In this document: piece by piece, positions 49,080 through 57,440 of the stretch
Layout: each line of letters opens with the position of its first letter
Numbering within the stretch: the stretch's first letter is position 1
From: Bin87 sp034423115
GTDB lineage: Bacteria > Chloroflexota > Dehalococcoidia > Lucifugimonadales > UBA3495
NCBI GenBank assembly: GCA_034423115.1
Contig: DAOUJD010000064.1
Location: 1 to 64,000 of the forward strand
Direction of reading: 5' to 3'
Length of the DNA: 64,000 nt
Program-made: the position numbers and the translations under genes
The notes under the pieces: generated by a model
Database searches by the model: none
The model's input: only the letters and a program-made list of their open reading frames with translations
What the model was told of the DNA's origin: nothing

Positions 49080-49106
49080 TGAGATCCGCCTGCGCGTCTC
49101 CGGGTT

Positions 49107-49667
49107 TCAAAAGAAGAAGGTCAGGTTTTTGGCGAGCAGGACATTCTGATCGAGCAACACTCGCCGCTTGGCGATCTGCCACCCTCCATCCACGCGGCGG
49201 AGCGTATCCTCACGGCGACCCACCAGGATGTCCGTCTCGGTCTCCACCCGGTTGCGATAGATTATGAACCGGCAGCGTAGGGAAACTTCCTCTGGTCCGG
49301 CAATCGTCGACGTAGCTTCAACGATTTCAACGTTGGTCACCAGGTGGGATATGCGCGACAGCGGTTCCTCTGCCCAATGAACGCCAGTGAGGATCTGGTT
49401 CACCCGCTGGGTCAAAGTCGCCTTGCCCTCGTCAAACCAGTTGATGTCCTGCCCTTCGCGGGTGAATTCGCGCTCGAGTTCGCCGAACTTGACGTTGCGC
49501 CGCATGGGAACCCAATACCGCACGTCGTCGGTCAGCAGGGCCAGCCAATCCTCGTACCGCCGGTCGTCCAGCAGGTTCGCCTCGTGGAACAGAAAAGCTT
49601 CCACGTCCTGCTTGAGCAGCAGCATGGTTAGCGGGTCATTCGTCGTTACCATGACGCCGCCTAGCAA
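49107..49667 (-). CDS. Aromatic-ring-hydroxylating dioxygenase beta subunit
   Basis: The 186-residue protein has the NTF2-like beta-subunit signature: VEAFLFHEANLLDDRRYEDW, LALLTDDVRYWVPMRRNV, REFTREGQDINWFDEGKATL, RISHLVTNVEIVEATSTIAG and WQIAKRRVLLDQNVLLAKN. These subunits give structural support to the alpha3beta3 oxygenase. Its start overlaps the end of the alpha gene by 7 nt. Length is normal for biphenyl/toluate-type beta subunits (about 160-190). Confidence 0.92.
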   Translation of the reverse strand: MLGGVMVTTNDPLTMLLLKQDVEAFLFHEANLLDDRRYEDWLALLTDDVRYWVPMRRNVKFGELEREFTREGQDINWFDEGKATLTQRVNQILTGVHWAEEPLSRISHLVTNVEIVEATSTIAGPEEVSLRCRFIIYRNRVETETDILVGRREDTLRRVDGGWQIAKRRVLLDQNVLLAKNLTFFF

Positions 49668-51040
49668 GCCGGATTGTTGCCGTTGCGCCAGCTAGCCAGT
49701 TCGTCCCAGTCGCGGGCCGCCATGAACTCCCGCCAACGGCTATAGAAACCGCGCTGGTTCTGCTCACCGGCCCGCGCCTTGGTGGTATCCAGCACCGTAC
49801 CGTCGAGCTTGAGACCGCCATCCTCGAAATCGGTCACCGCGTAGCCCATGCCCATCTGATAGTTGTAATGGTACCGGCGCGCCATGGCGCCCCGGCTGGC
49901 GGCGTGGGCGTAGTTCCAGTTCTCCATGTCGTCCTGCTCGGTCAGACCGGCGGGACCCGAGTAGCGGATGTAGTATTGGCGCAGAAACTCCTTGACTTCA
50001 GGCGGAGCGGTGCTGTCCACCATGAACCAGCGCCAAACCTCCGTCTGGTCAGGTCCCCGCGGATGCCACACCGCGATGCTGCGTGGCTGCCGGGGCAGGA
50101 AGGACATATTGGGGAAGATGGTGCCGGGTCCCGCCAATATGCGCCACAATTGTCCCTGTCGCTCCTTGCGAGCGATCTCGCACTGGTAGAAATACTCGGA
50201 GACAATCGGGTCGTTCTGGTAGGACGGAACGGGCTGAGCGTCCTCCGGGCGCAGGAACATGACGGTGCCGTGTCCCCGCTCGGGAAATGATACGTCGAGG
50301 GACTTGGCGCCCTCGCGCTCACGGTTGTCCCGCCGTCCCTGGCCGGACGGACCGATACCCACCAGGTCAACGGAGCGGTGGCTGATGTTGTGGTAGCGGT
50401 CGCCGATGAAATTCTCGGCGGGGAACTTCCAGTTGCTGGGCACCATCCATTTCTCGATCCCGCCGATAATCTCGGTACCGCCGTCGGACCCGTCCCAACC
50501 ATCGAACAGGATGTCCAGGTAGGTCTTAAAGCCGCCGATATACTCCAGGAAGTCGGGCGCGTTGGGATCCCAAGTTGCCCAGATGCCGCCCTTGTAGTTG
50601 GTCATCTTGGGGACACGGATAAGGCTCCATTGGGATTTGTCCAATTCCTCGTGGTAGGCGTCCTTGTAGAAGGGCACACCGACCAGCGACCCATCGGTAG
50701 CAAAGCTCCAGCCGTGGTATGGACAGGTAAAGATGGGAGTGTTCCCCTCGTCGTACCGGCACACCTTCATGCCACGGTGCATGCACGAATTGAGGAATAC
50801 GTGAACCTCGCCCTCTCGATCCCGGCAGAGGATTACGGATTCCTCGCCCATTGAGGACACGAAGAAGTCGCCCGGCTTGGACACCTGGCTCTCGTGGCCG
50901 ACGAACAACCAGGCGCGGGTGAAGATGCGCTCCTGCTCTTCGGCGTAGATGTCAGCGTTGACGAATATCTCGCGGCTGACCATGCCATTGTCCTGGTCAA
51001 CCAGGCCACTGTAGGCGCTGGGCTGGAACGTGATCGCCAT
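49661..51040 (-). CDS. Rieske ring-hydroxylating dioxygenase alpha subunit
   Basis: The 459-residue catalytic subunit starts at ATG 51040 (MAITFQPSAYSGL). The Rieske centre is CMHRGMKVCRYDEGNTPIF followed by TCPYHGWSF (C-x-H and C-x-x-H). The mononuclear iron site is AENFIGDRYHNISH (His, His), with a distal carboxylate expected in the C-terminal half. The enzyme incorporates O2 into an aromatic or similar substrate. Electrons come from ferredoxin and reductase components, which are not encoded in this window. Beta subunit follows with a 7-nt overlap. Length and order match biphenyl/benzoate-type enzymes. The substrate is unknown. Confidence 0.94.
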   Translation of the reverse strand: MAITFQPSAYSGLVDQDNGMVSREIFVNADIYAEEQERIFTRAWLFVGHESQVSKPGDFFVSSMGEESVILCRDREGEVHVFLNSCMHRGMKVCRYDEGNTPIFTCPYHGWSFATDGSLVGVPFYKDAYHEELDKSQWSLIRVPKMTNYKGGIWATWDPNAPDFLEYIGGFKTYLDILFDGWDGSDGGTEIIGGIEKWMVPSNWKFPAENFIGDRYHNISHRSVDLVGIGPSGQGRRDNREREGAKSLDVSFPERGHGTVMFLRPEDAQPVPSYQNDPIVSEYFYQCEIARKERQGQLWRILAGPGTIFPNMSFLPRQPRSIAVWHPRGPDQTEVWRWFMVDSTAPPEVKEFLRQYYIRYSGPAGLTEQDDMENWNYAHAASRGAMARRYHYNYQMGMGYAVTDFEDGGLKLDGTVLDTTKARAGEQNQRGFYSRWREFMAARDWDELASWRNGNNPAC

Positions 51041-51095
51041 CATTGTCCTCCGGGCGCGGCTTGCTTCGCCGCATGGTATCACAACCGTGCGGCGG

Positions 51096-51983
51096 TCAGT
51101 CGCTCCGCAGCTCGGTCTGCGCCAGAGATTCCAATATGCGCGCCACGACAGGGTAACCATCGTTGCCCCAGCCGGCCTCCTGCGCCTGGTGATATAGCCC
51201 GTTTGCCACGGACCCGGTGCCGGACGGTGCGTCTACACTCTCGGCCAATGCGCAGGCTAGGGCGACGTCTTTTGCCACTATGTCCAGGGTGCCACCAGCC
51301 TCGAACGTGCGGTTCAGGATTGAATTCGGTATTGCGTTGAACGCGCGGCTGGCGCCGGCGCTAACCGGGACGATCTCAGCCAGGACCGCAGGATCTACAC
51401 CGCCAAGGCGGGCGATGAGCATGCCCTCGATGGCGGCGATGAGGTTGGTATAACCCATGTATTGTGTAGCAAGTTTGGCAACGCATCCCGCACCTGATTC
51501 GCCGACGTAAAACACCTGCGCGGACACCGTCTCCAGGATAGGCAGCACGCGATCGAAGATAGAACGCGGGCCACCAACCATCATCGTCATGTTGGGTGGT
51601 CGGCCGCTGACGGGAGCATCGAGCATGTGGAGACCTCGGGCGGCACAGGTATCCGCCACTTTTCGCGCGACGTCTGGGTCATTGGTGGTGGTATCGACCA
51701 GTACAGCTCCAGGCGACATTGCTGCCAGCACGGCTGCCTCATTACCCAGCAAGACAGATTCAACCTGTGTTGGACCGGGCAACGAAGTCCATACAACCCC
51801 GCAGCCGTCAACCGCCTCCTCTGCGCTGGACGCCCAACTCGCTCCTCGCTCGATCAGCGGATCGGCGGCTTCGAGGCGGATGTCGTGCACGGTCAAAGGG
51901 ACGCCTGCGTCAAAGAGGCAACCGGCCATCAAACTACCCATGGTGCCCACGCCGATAAACGCCTGTCGGGTCGCCGATGCCAT
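51096..51983 (-). CDS. 3-hydroxyisobutyrate dehydrogenase-type oxidoreductase
   Basis: The 295-residue beta-hydroxyacid dehydrogenase has the N-terminal FIGVGTMGSLMAGCLFDAGV motif (G-x-G-x-x-G), VVWTSLPGPTQVESVLLG, LHMLDAPVSGRP (substrate-binding serine/glycine) and the catalytic lysine helix GCVAKLATQYMGYTN. It oxidises a 3-hydroxyacid or reduces a semialdehyde such as tartronate semialdehyde. It sits 55 nt before the dioxygenase alpha gene and probably acts in the same catabolic route. Confidence 0.92.
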   Translation of the reverse strand: MASATRQAFIGVGTMGSLMAGCLFDAGVPLTVHDIRLEAADPLIERGASWASSAEEAVDGCGVVWTSLPGPTQVESVLLGNEAAVLAAMSPGAVLVDTTTNDPDVARKVADTCAARGLHMLDAPVSGRPPNMTMMVGGPRSIFDRVLPILETVSAQVFYVGESGAGCVAKLATQYMGYTNLIAAIEGMLIARLGGVDPAVLAEIVPVSAGASRAFNAIPNSILNRTFEAGGTLDIVAKDVALACALAESVDAPSGTGSVANGLYHQAQEAGWGNDGYPVVARILESLAQTELRSD

Positions 51984-52079
51984 GATGCTCTCCTTGGAAC
52001 GGGGCCGCTCCGTTTGACTTGGTCCCGACGCGCTCCACGTTATTGGCGTCGGTTTTGATCCTCGCCAGCCGCAGATGGA

Positions 52080-52511
52080 TCAATACACCGCAGCGCATGC
52101 AGGTAGAATGGTATGAAAGACGGCTTGCTGGTCAAACCGGGCTTTGTACTGATCGGAAATTTCGCGAACGGATACGAGCCCGGCTTCGGCGCCGTCAAGC
52201 GGAATCAACACATTCAACAGCTTTGTGGATTCCCGGTACGGCCGACCCTCAGCGGCATCGAACCACTGACCGCGGGCGTCGAGCACGGTGAGGCCGTCAG
52301 GGAAGCGCGGCGTCACTGTATCGGCCAGAAACGCGTTCCATTCGTCTTCGGTTACGGTGCTGCCATCTCCCTTTTCCTGCCCGAAATAAACGTTCAATTC
52401 AGTGAATGTGCCCATCCCTTCGGGGCAAGAAGACTGGCCGCCGGCGATGCATCCCACACCGAAGAGGAGGAGCAACGCGGAGGCGGCCAGAAGTATCGTG
52501 GCCGATCGCAT
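52080..52511 (-). CDS. DUF3574-like lipoprotein
   Basis: The 143-residue product begins with a signal peptide (ATILLAASALLLLFGVGC) ending in a lipobox cysteine. The mature part matches the DUF3574 pattern: ELNVYFGQEKGDGSTVTEDE, WNAFLADTVTPRFPDGLTVL, DARGQWFDAAEGRPYRESTK. It should be anchored outside the membrane. Function is unknown. ATG 52511 follows the stop of the flavin oxidoreductase by one base, so translation is coupled. Confidence 0.8.
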   Translation of the reverse strand: MRSATILLAASALLLLFGVGCIAGGQSSCPEGMGTFTELNVYFGQEKGDGSTVTEDEWNAFLADTVTPRFPDGLTVLDARGQWFDAAEGRPYRESTKLLNVLIPLDGAEAGLVSVREISDQYKARFDQQAVFHTILPACAAVY

Positions 52512-52512
52512 C

Positions 52513-53682
52513 CTACTCGTAGTGGTCGACCAGCGGTATCTCGTGGAGGGCGGGTATCACCTCGCGCCCGATGAGTTCGATGGAGCGCATCACGTCCTCG
52601 TGGTCCATGGCGCCCTCGTTGCCATAGATGTGGAGGTAGCCCGGATTGAGACGCTCGATGATCATGGAGAGCTTTTCGCGCACGGTGTCGGGACTGCCCA
52701 CGATGATGTTGTTGGCTTCCTGTAGTTCCTCGTAGGTCATCATCCGGCCGAAACCGCCGGCGCCCGGAAGGGTGCGCTGGATGCTGACGGCCTCGCGCGA
52801 CTGGTAGCCGGGCGGGTCGTTGTGCTCACGAGGACCGCGGTTGCGGTGTTCCTGGGTCCAAAGGAATTCGCGGCCCAGTTCCTGGGCTTTTTCGTCGGTG
52901 TCGGCGCAGAAGACGCGCAGCAGGTAGCCGAAGTGCTCCGGCCCGGGTTGGAATCCGGTCTCCTTGGCGGTGTCGATGTATACGTCCCGCAGGCGGTGGG
53001 TGTGTTCCAGCAGGGAACCCAGGTTCATGTAGGGGTGCTGGTGGGTCGCGGCCCACACTACGGACTCGGGACTGCTAAAGCCAGGGAACCAGATGGGCGG
53101 ATGGGGCTTCTGCATGGGAAGAACCCAGGGGTTGACCTTCCGGTAGTGGTAGTACTCGCCCTCGTAGCGGAACGGCCCGGGCTCCGTCCAGCACTTGATA
53201 ATCAGGTCGTGGGCTTCCTCGAACCGGTCCCGGTTTTGGGGCGGCGCAACGCCGCCTTGCAGGGTCTCCACCGCAGTGCCGCGCACAAATCCGGATATGA
53301 TTCGGCCGCCGGATATGCAGTCCAGCATTGCGATCTCTTCGGCCATGCGGATAGGATCGTTGATTGCGATTACGTTCCCCAGGATCGCGATCTTGGTATT
53401 GCGAGTGACCTTGGAAATGACAGCGGCGTCGATGTTGACGGCCGGTTTCATGCACCAGTACGAAGCATGGTGCTCGTTGGACATGATGCCGTCGAAGCCG
53501 TTCTGATCGGCGCAGGCGTACTGTTCGTGGTATTGGTTGTAGAGCACGTGGGCCTTTTCGGGGTCGAAATGGGAGTTGGGGAAATCCAGTCGTCCCGATT
53601 CGAACTGCTCAACGTCCTCGTCGGTGACGTGGCCGTAGGGCTGCTCCGAGAACCAGAATATTTCAACCTTATCCTTGGGCAT
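52513..53682 (-). CDS. LLM-class flavin-dependent oxidoreductase (copy E)
   Basis: The 389-residue protein starts at MPKDKVEIFWFSEQPYGHVT (ATG 53682, AGGAGGT upstream). Motifs: GFDGIMSNEHHASYWCMKPA, IAILGNVIAINDPIRMAEEI, MLDCISGGRIISGFVRGTAVE and HPPIWFPGFSSPESVVWAATH. It differs from the other four by its longer N-terminus and GFVRG loop, features of the alkane-monooxygenase (LadA/NtaA) side of the family rather than the F420 group. It leads the run with the DUF3574 lipoprotein, the hydroxyacid dehydrogenase and the Rieske dioxygenase. Confidence 0.92.
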   Translation of the reverse strand: MPKDKVEIFWFSEQPYGHVTDEDVEQFESGRLDFPNSHFDPEKAHVLYNQYHEQYACADQNGFDGIMSNEHHASYWCMKPAVNIDAAVISKVTRNTKIAILGNVIAINDPIRMAEEIAMLDCISGGRIISGFVRGTAVETLQGGVAPPQNRDRFEEAHDLIIKCWTEPGPFRYEGEYYHYRKVNPWVLPMQKPHPPIWFPGFSSPESVVWAATHQHPYMNLGSLLEHTHRLRDVYIDTAKETGFQPGPEHFGYLLRVFCADTDEKAQELGREFLWTQEHRNRGPREHNDPPGYQSREAVSIQRTLPGAGGFGRMMTYEELQEANNIIVGSPDTVREKLSMIIERLNPGYLHIYGNEGAMDHEDVMRSIELIGREVIPALHEIPLVDHYE

Positions 53683-53805
53683 GGGGACCTCCTCGCCACG
53701 GTTGGCAGGTCGAGTAGCGCGTTGGCACGGGTGCGGGATGGCGTCAGTATAGGCAAGCCCATCGATGCGGGCAAGCAAAGCGACAACAACGGCTAACCGG
53801 CGGCA

Positions 53806-54048
53806 TCATTCGGTGGGGATCCTGGGGTTGAATATGCGCCCGTACTGGACGAAAGCCACGACGGTCAGTATCACCAGGATGCACAAGCTAATGTCCCACA
53901 ACGTGGAAACCACCAACCACGCCCAACTCTCGGCCGCAAATTCGGTAGCCAGTACGTTGACCGCGACCGCCGCGACGATGCGGGGAACAACCACGCACGC
54001 CAAAACCAGCAGCAATCGCCACCGATTTAGAGCGAGCCACCTTTTCAT
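53806..54048 (-). CDS. Small membrane protein with two hydrophobic segments
   Basis: The 80-residue protein (MKRWLALNRWRLLLVLACVV...) has helices LLLVLACVVVPRIVAAVAVNV and STLWDISLCILVILTVVAFV and a basic start. No family is recognised. It lies 20 nt behind the enoyl-CoA hydratase-like gene and may be co-transcribed. Confidence 0.5.
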   Translation of the reverse strand: MKRWLALNRWRLLLVLACVVVPRIVAAVAVNVLATEFAAESWAWLVVSTLWDISLCILVILTVVAFVQYGRIFNPRIPTE

Positions 54049-54068
54049 GTCGGTTCAGGGGATTTCGG

Positions 54069-54878
54069 CTATCGGCCCTGGAACCACGCCTGACGTTTCT
54101 GGGAGAAGGCGCGAATCCCTTCCTGGAAATCGCCGGTCAACCCGATATTGGCGATGGCGTCGGTCTCCGCCTCCAGCTGCGTGGACAGGTCGGCTTCCCA
54201 GCTACCGTCGAAAAGCGCTTTGACGCGCCCGTATGCCTGGGTCGGTCCCTGGGCCAACCGATCGGCGGTTTCCATGGCGTGGCGTTCAAAATGGGAAGCG
54301 TCGAACACCTGGCTGACCAACCCCAATTCCAGTGCGTACTGGGCGCCGATGGGTTGTCGGGCTAGATAGATTTCCATGGCGCGGCCCTGACCAACGATGC
54401 GCGGCAACATATAGGTGGATCCGCCGTCCGCCGTGCAACCGATGTTGGCGTAGGCCAGCAGGAACCGGGCATCGGCCGAGGCCACCCTCAGGTCGCAGGC
54501 GAGAGCCAAGCTGAAGCCGGCGCCGGCCGCGACGCCATTCACCGCCGCGATCACCGGTTTGTCCAATGTGCGAATGGCCATGATCACATCGTTGTGCAGC
54601 GAGTCTGCCAGTCCGCGGAGGTGTTCCGATAGCCCTTCGGGTCCGCCCTCATCCAGTTGCGCCGCAAAATCCCGCACGTCGGCGCCGGCACAAAAAGCGC
54701 CGTCGGTTCCGGTCAACATGACGGCGCGAACGTCTCTCGCCGACGCTGCGGTCAAGGCTTGGCCCAGGTCGGAGATCATGTCGGGAGACAGAGCGTTGCG
54801 AGCCTCCGGGCGGTTCAGACGTATCACGGCCAATGAAGCACTGCGCTCGAGCAAAACATGCTGGTTTATACTTGTCAT
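54069..54878 (-). CDS. Enoyl-CoA hydratase/isomerase family protein (PaaG-like)
   Basis: The 269-residue crotonase-fold protein has the oxyanion regions GTDGAFCAGADVRDF and NGVAAGAGFSLALACDLRVA and a C-terminal FSQKRQAWFQGR. Where typical hydratases have the second catalytic Glu, it reads YANIGCTADGGSTYMLPRIV, an Asp as in PaaG-type isomerases. The first Glu position also appears changed. Isomerase activity on a 2,3- or 3,4-enoyl-CoA is therefore more likely than simple hydration. Length is normal. Confidence 0.9.
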   Translation of the reverse strand: MTSINQHVLLERSASLAVIRLNRPEARNALSPDMISDLGQALTAASARDVRAVMLTGTDGAFCAGADVRDFAAQLDEGGPEGLSEHLRGLADSLHNDVIMAIRTLDKPVIAAVNGVAAGAGFSLALACDLRVASADARFLLAYANIGCTADGGSTYMLPRIVGQGRAMEIYLARQPIGAQYALELGLVSQVFDASHFERHAMETADRLAQGPTQAYGRVKALFDGSWEADLSTQLEAETDAIANIGLTGDFQEGIRAFSQKRQAWFQGR

Positions 54879-54920
54879 CAGAAACCTCCCGATAGCCGGC
54901 TGTTTCGCGGAGTAGGGTAT

Positions 54921-54967
54921 GGAAAAACATCAGGCATCAGCCCGGTCGGGACCGGGGCCGATGCCTG
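54921..54967 (-). terminator. Rho-independent terminator after ilvD
   Basis: On the minus strand CAGGCATC...GATGCCTG with an inner GCCC.GTC/GAC.GGGC helix is followed by ATGTTTTTCC. It is a strong stem with a U-tract, placed 35 nt after the ilvD stop. Confidence 0.82.
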
Positions 54968-55002
54968 GAGTTGGTCGTCTGTTTTGGGTTGATTGGGCCG
55001 GA

Positions 55003-56697
55003 CTAGCGCGTCACCGCTCCTTCGGACGCCGAGGACACCAACTTGGCGTACTTGGCCAGGACACCTGTGGTGTACTTGGGCTCCATGGGGCGCCAGGCAG
55101 CACGCCGGTCGGTCATCTCTTCTTCGCTGATGCGGGCGTCCAAGCGGCGGTTTGGGATGTCGAGGGTGATGATGTCGCCTTCGCGCAACAGGCCGATGGG
55201 CCCGCCGACCATTGCCTCGGGAGCGACGTGGCCGACCATGGGGCCGTGGGACGCGCCGGAGAAACGACCGTCGGTTACCAAAGCGACCGAATCACCGAGA
55301 CCCTGACCGATGAGCGCGCTAGTAACGGCGAGCATTTCGCGCATGCCGGGGCCGCCCTTCGGGCCCTCGTAGCGGATGACGACGATATCTCCGTCCTTGA
55401 TCTCGCCGCGCTGGATTGCCTGGAAGGCAGGCTCCTCCTGTTCGAACACTCGGGCTGGTCCTTCGTAGACCTTTTCCTGGTGGCCGGCGACCTTAATGAC
55501 GGCACCGTCGGGTGCGAGATTGCCGCGCAGGATGGCGAGGCCGCCAGTGGGGCTGCGCGGGGCATCGGTCGTATAAATCACCGGCTGGTCGTCGACGATG
55601 GTGGCGGCGTTGATGTTCTCCGCGAGGGTCTTGCCGTTCACCGTCATCTCGTCGCCGTACAGCAGTCCGGCATCCAGCAATCGCTTGCCGATGAGGGCGA
55701 CGCCGCCGTACTTACTGAGGTCGGCCATAACGTAGCGGCCACCCGGTTTCATGTCGGCGATATATGGGGTGTTGCGTCCGATGCGGTCAAAGTCCTCGAG
55801 GGTGAGGTCGACGTCAGCCTCGCGGGCGATGGCCATGAGGTGGAGGACCGCGTTGGTGGAGCCACCCATGGCTACGACCACGGTGATGGCGTTTTCAAAT
55901 GCGCGGCGCGTGAGGATGTCGCGGGGGCGGACGCCTTCTTCCAGCATTCGCATGACGGCTTCGCCGGCTTGGCGCGCTTCGTCTGCCTTCCTGGGATCGA
56001 CGGCGGTGAGAGAAGCATCGCCTGGGAGGGACAAACCCATGACCTCGATGGCGGTGGACATTGTGTTGGCGGTGAACAAACCTCCACAGGCACCCTCGCC
56101 GGGGCAGGCTGCGCACTCCAAGTCAGTGAGTTCCGATTCAGTGATTCGTCCGGCAGCCCAGGCGCCAACAGCCTCGAAAACGTCCTGGATGTTGATATCC
56201 TGACCGTTGTATTGGCCCGGCAGGATGCTGCCGCCGTAGACGAAAACGCTGGGGATATTGAGGCGGGCCATGGCCATCACGCAACCGGGCATGTTCTTGT
56301 CGCAGCCGCCCACAGTGACGAGGCCGTCCATTCGCTGTCCGAACGCGACGGTCTCGATGGAGTCAGCGATCACTTCCCGACTCACGAGGGATGCCTTCAT
56401 GCCCTCGGTGCCCATGGAGATACCGTCGCTGACGGTGATGGTGCCGAACTCGAAGGGTGTCCCGTTGGCCCCACGGATGCCCTCCTTGGCGGCGGCGGCC
56501 CAGCGGTCAAGGTGGACGTTGCAAGGGGTCACGTCGCTGGCAAGGTTGGCGATGGCGACGAATGGCTTGGACAGATCGTCGTCGGTGAGACCCATCGCCC
56601 TCAGGTACGAGCGAGCGGGGGCGCGGTTCGGCCCGTCGGTGATGTCGCTGCTGCGATGCTTGAATAAGGCGGTGGGGCTGCGAGTAATGGTGGTCAA
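55003..56697 (-). CDS. ilvD: Dihydroxy-acid dehydratase
   Basis: The 564-residue enzyme converts 2,3-dihydroxy-3-methylbutanoate or -pentanoate to 2-keto acids in valine, isoleucine and leucine synthesis. Iron-sulfur cysteines are visible in SDVTPCNVHLD, GGCDKNMPGC and CPGEGACGGLFTANTM, and the sequence runs through KTLAENINAA, YEGPKGGPGMREML and DGRFSGASHGPMVGH to the C-terminus. Length and motifs match bacterial IlvD. No other branched-chain genes are adjacent. A terminator follows at 54921. Confidence 0.95.
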   Translation of the reverse strand: MTTITRSPTALFKHRSSDITDGPNRAPARSYLRAMGLTDDDLSKPFVAIANLASDVTPCNVHLDRWAAAAKEGIRGANGTPFEFGTITVSDGISMGTEGMKASLVSREVIADSIETVAFGQRMDGLVTVGGCDKNMPGCVMAMARLNIPSVFVYGGSILPGQYNGQDINIQDVFEAVGAWAAGRITESELTDLECAACPGEGACGGLFTANTMSTAIEVMGLSLPGDASLTAVDPRKADEARQAGEAVMRMLEEGVRPRDILTRRAFENAITVVVAMGGSTNAVLHLMAIAREADVDLTLEDFDRIGRNTPYIADMKPGGRYVMADLSKYGGVALIGKRLLDAGLLYGDEMTVNGKTLAENINAATIVDDQPVIYTTDAPRSPTGGLAILRGNLAPDGAVIKVAGHQEKVYEGPARVFEQEEPAFQAIQRGEIKDGDIVVIRYEGPKGGPGMREMLAVTSALIGQGLGDSVALVTDGRFSGASHGPMVGHVAPEAMVGGPIGLLREGDIITLDIPNRRLDARISEEEMTDRRAAWRPMEPKYTTGVLAKYAKLVSSASEGAVTR

Positions 56698-56792
56698 AAG
56701 GGCCTCCTCATGGTGAAACGGCGAAAATCAATAGCGTGGTGCGATTATAGGTTGGGCCCTCATAAGCGGCAAGCGAGTGTATTTGGCGTGAC

Positions 56793-57440
56793 CTAATAAT
56801 CGACTGGCGGCGCTTCGGCACCGGGCGGGAGCAATTGGTACTCGAGCACGGTATTTGATTTGGTCAGCGTCAGTTCGCCATGTTGATCAATGTCATAGGT
56901 AGATTCACGGGCGATCAGTGGAGCGCTTTCCACAATCTCCAGCCTTTGTACTTCCGTGTCCGTTGACCATTCGTAGATCAGACTTTCCCACCCGTGCAGG
57001 TTGCCACGCCCCTTGAATTCCGCGCCGGCGCGTTCGGCAAAGTCTGCCGTTTCCCACGCCTGGCTCAGCCAAGCCGTCAGCTTTTGGTGGCCGTAGGTCG
57101 TAGTCATGTCCATCGTTTCGGGGCCGTCGGGGAAGTGTAGGGTGGACACGGCAGTGGTGATGGTTCCATCGGGGTCGGCGCCCAACCACATTTCGGTTTC
57201 GAAATGCCCAGGGAGATTGCCGGACGGTTCGCTTTGGTACTGCTCGGTCTTGAACCATAACAATCTGCCGTCGGCTATGCCATCCCGCAAGATTGTTTGA
57301 TGTTCCTCGGCATCGAGCGAGATGAGGTCCGCCACCGTTATGGCCGAGGGGTCGGCGCATGCCAACCGTGACGTGGTCAACAGGATGCCCGTGAGCAGCG
57401 CCCACCTCGCCGGGCCGACGCGATGGGCGCTAGGGGTCAC
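56793..57440 (-). CDS. Putative secreted protein of unknown function
   Basis: The 215-residue product has a hydrophobic N-terminus (ARWALLTGILLTTSRLACAD) that could be a signal peptide, with a Cys in a poor lipobox context (RLAC). The rest is beta-rich (LLWFKTEQYQSEPSGN, TEMWLGADPDGTITTAVSTL, LIYEWSTDTEVQRLEI), recalling LolA/LppX-type lipid-binding folds. Its start overlaps the preceding dehydrogenase stop by ATGA, so it is co-translated. The function is unknown. Confidence 0.6.
   Translation of the reverse strand: MTPSAHRVGPARWALLTGILLTTSRLACADPSAITVADLISLDAEEHQTILRDGIADGRLLWFKTEQYQSEPSGNLPGHFETEMWLGADPDGTITTAVSTLHFPDGPETMDMTTTYGHQKLTAWLSQAWETADFAERAGAEFKGRGNLHGWESLIYEWSTDTEVQRLEIVESAPLIARESTYDIDQHGELTLTKSNTVLEYQLLPPGAEAPPVDY

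Noticed and set aside
54919..56667. A 582-codon plus-strand frame opposite ilvD
   Set aside because: It is the antisense shadow of a complete dihydroxy-acid dehydratase with all iron-sulfur cysteines; its own translation has no recognisable domain and reflects GC-rich codon bias.
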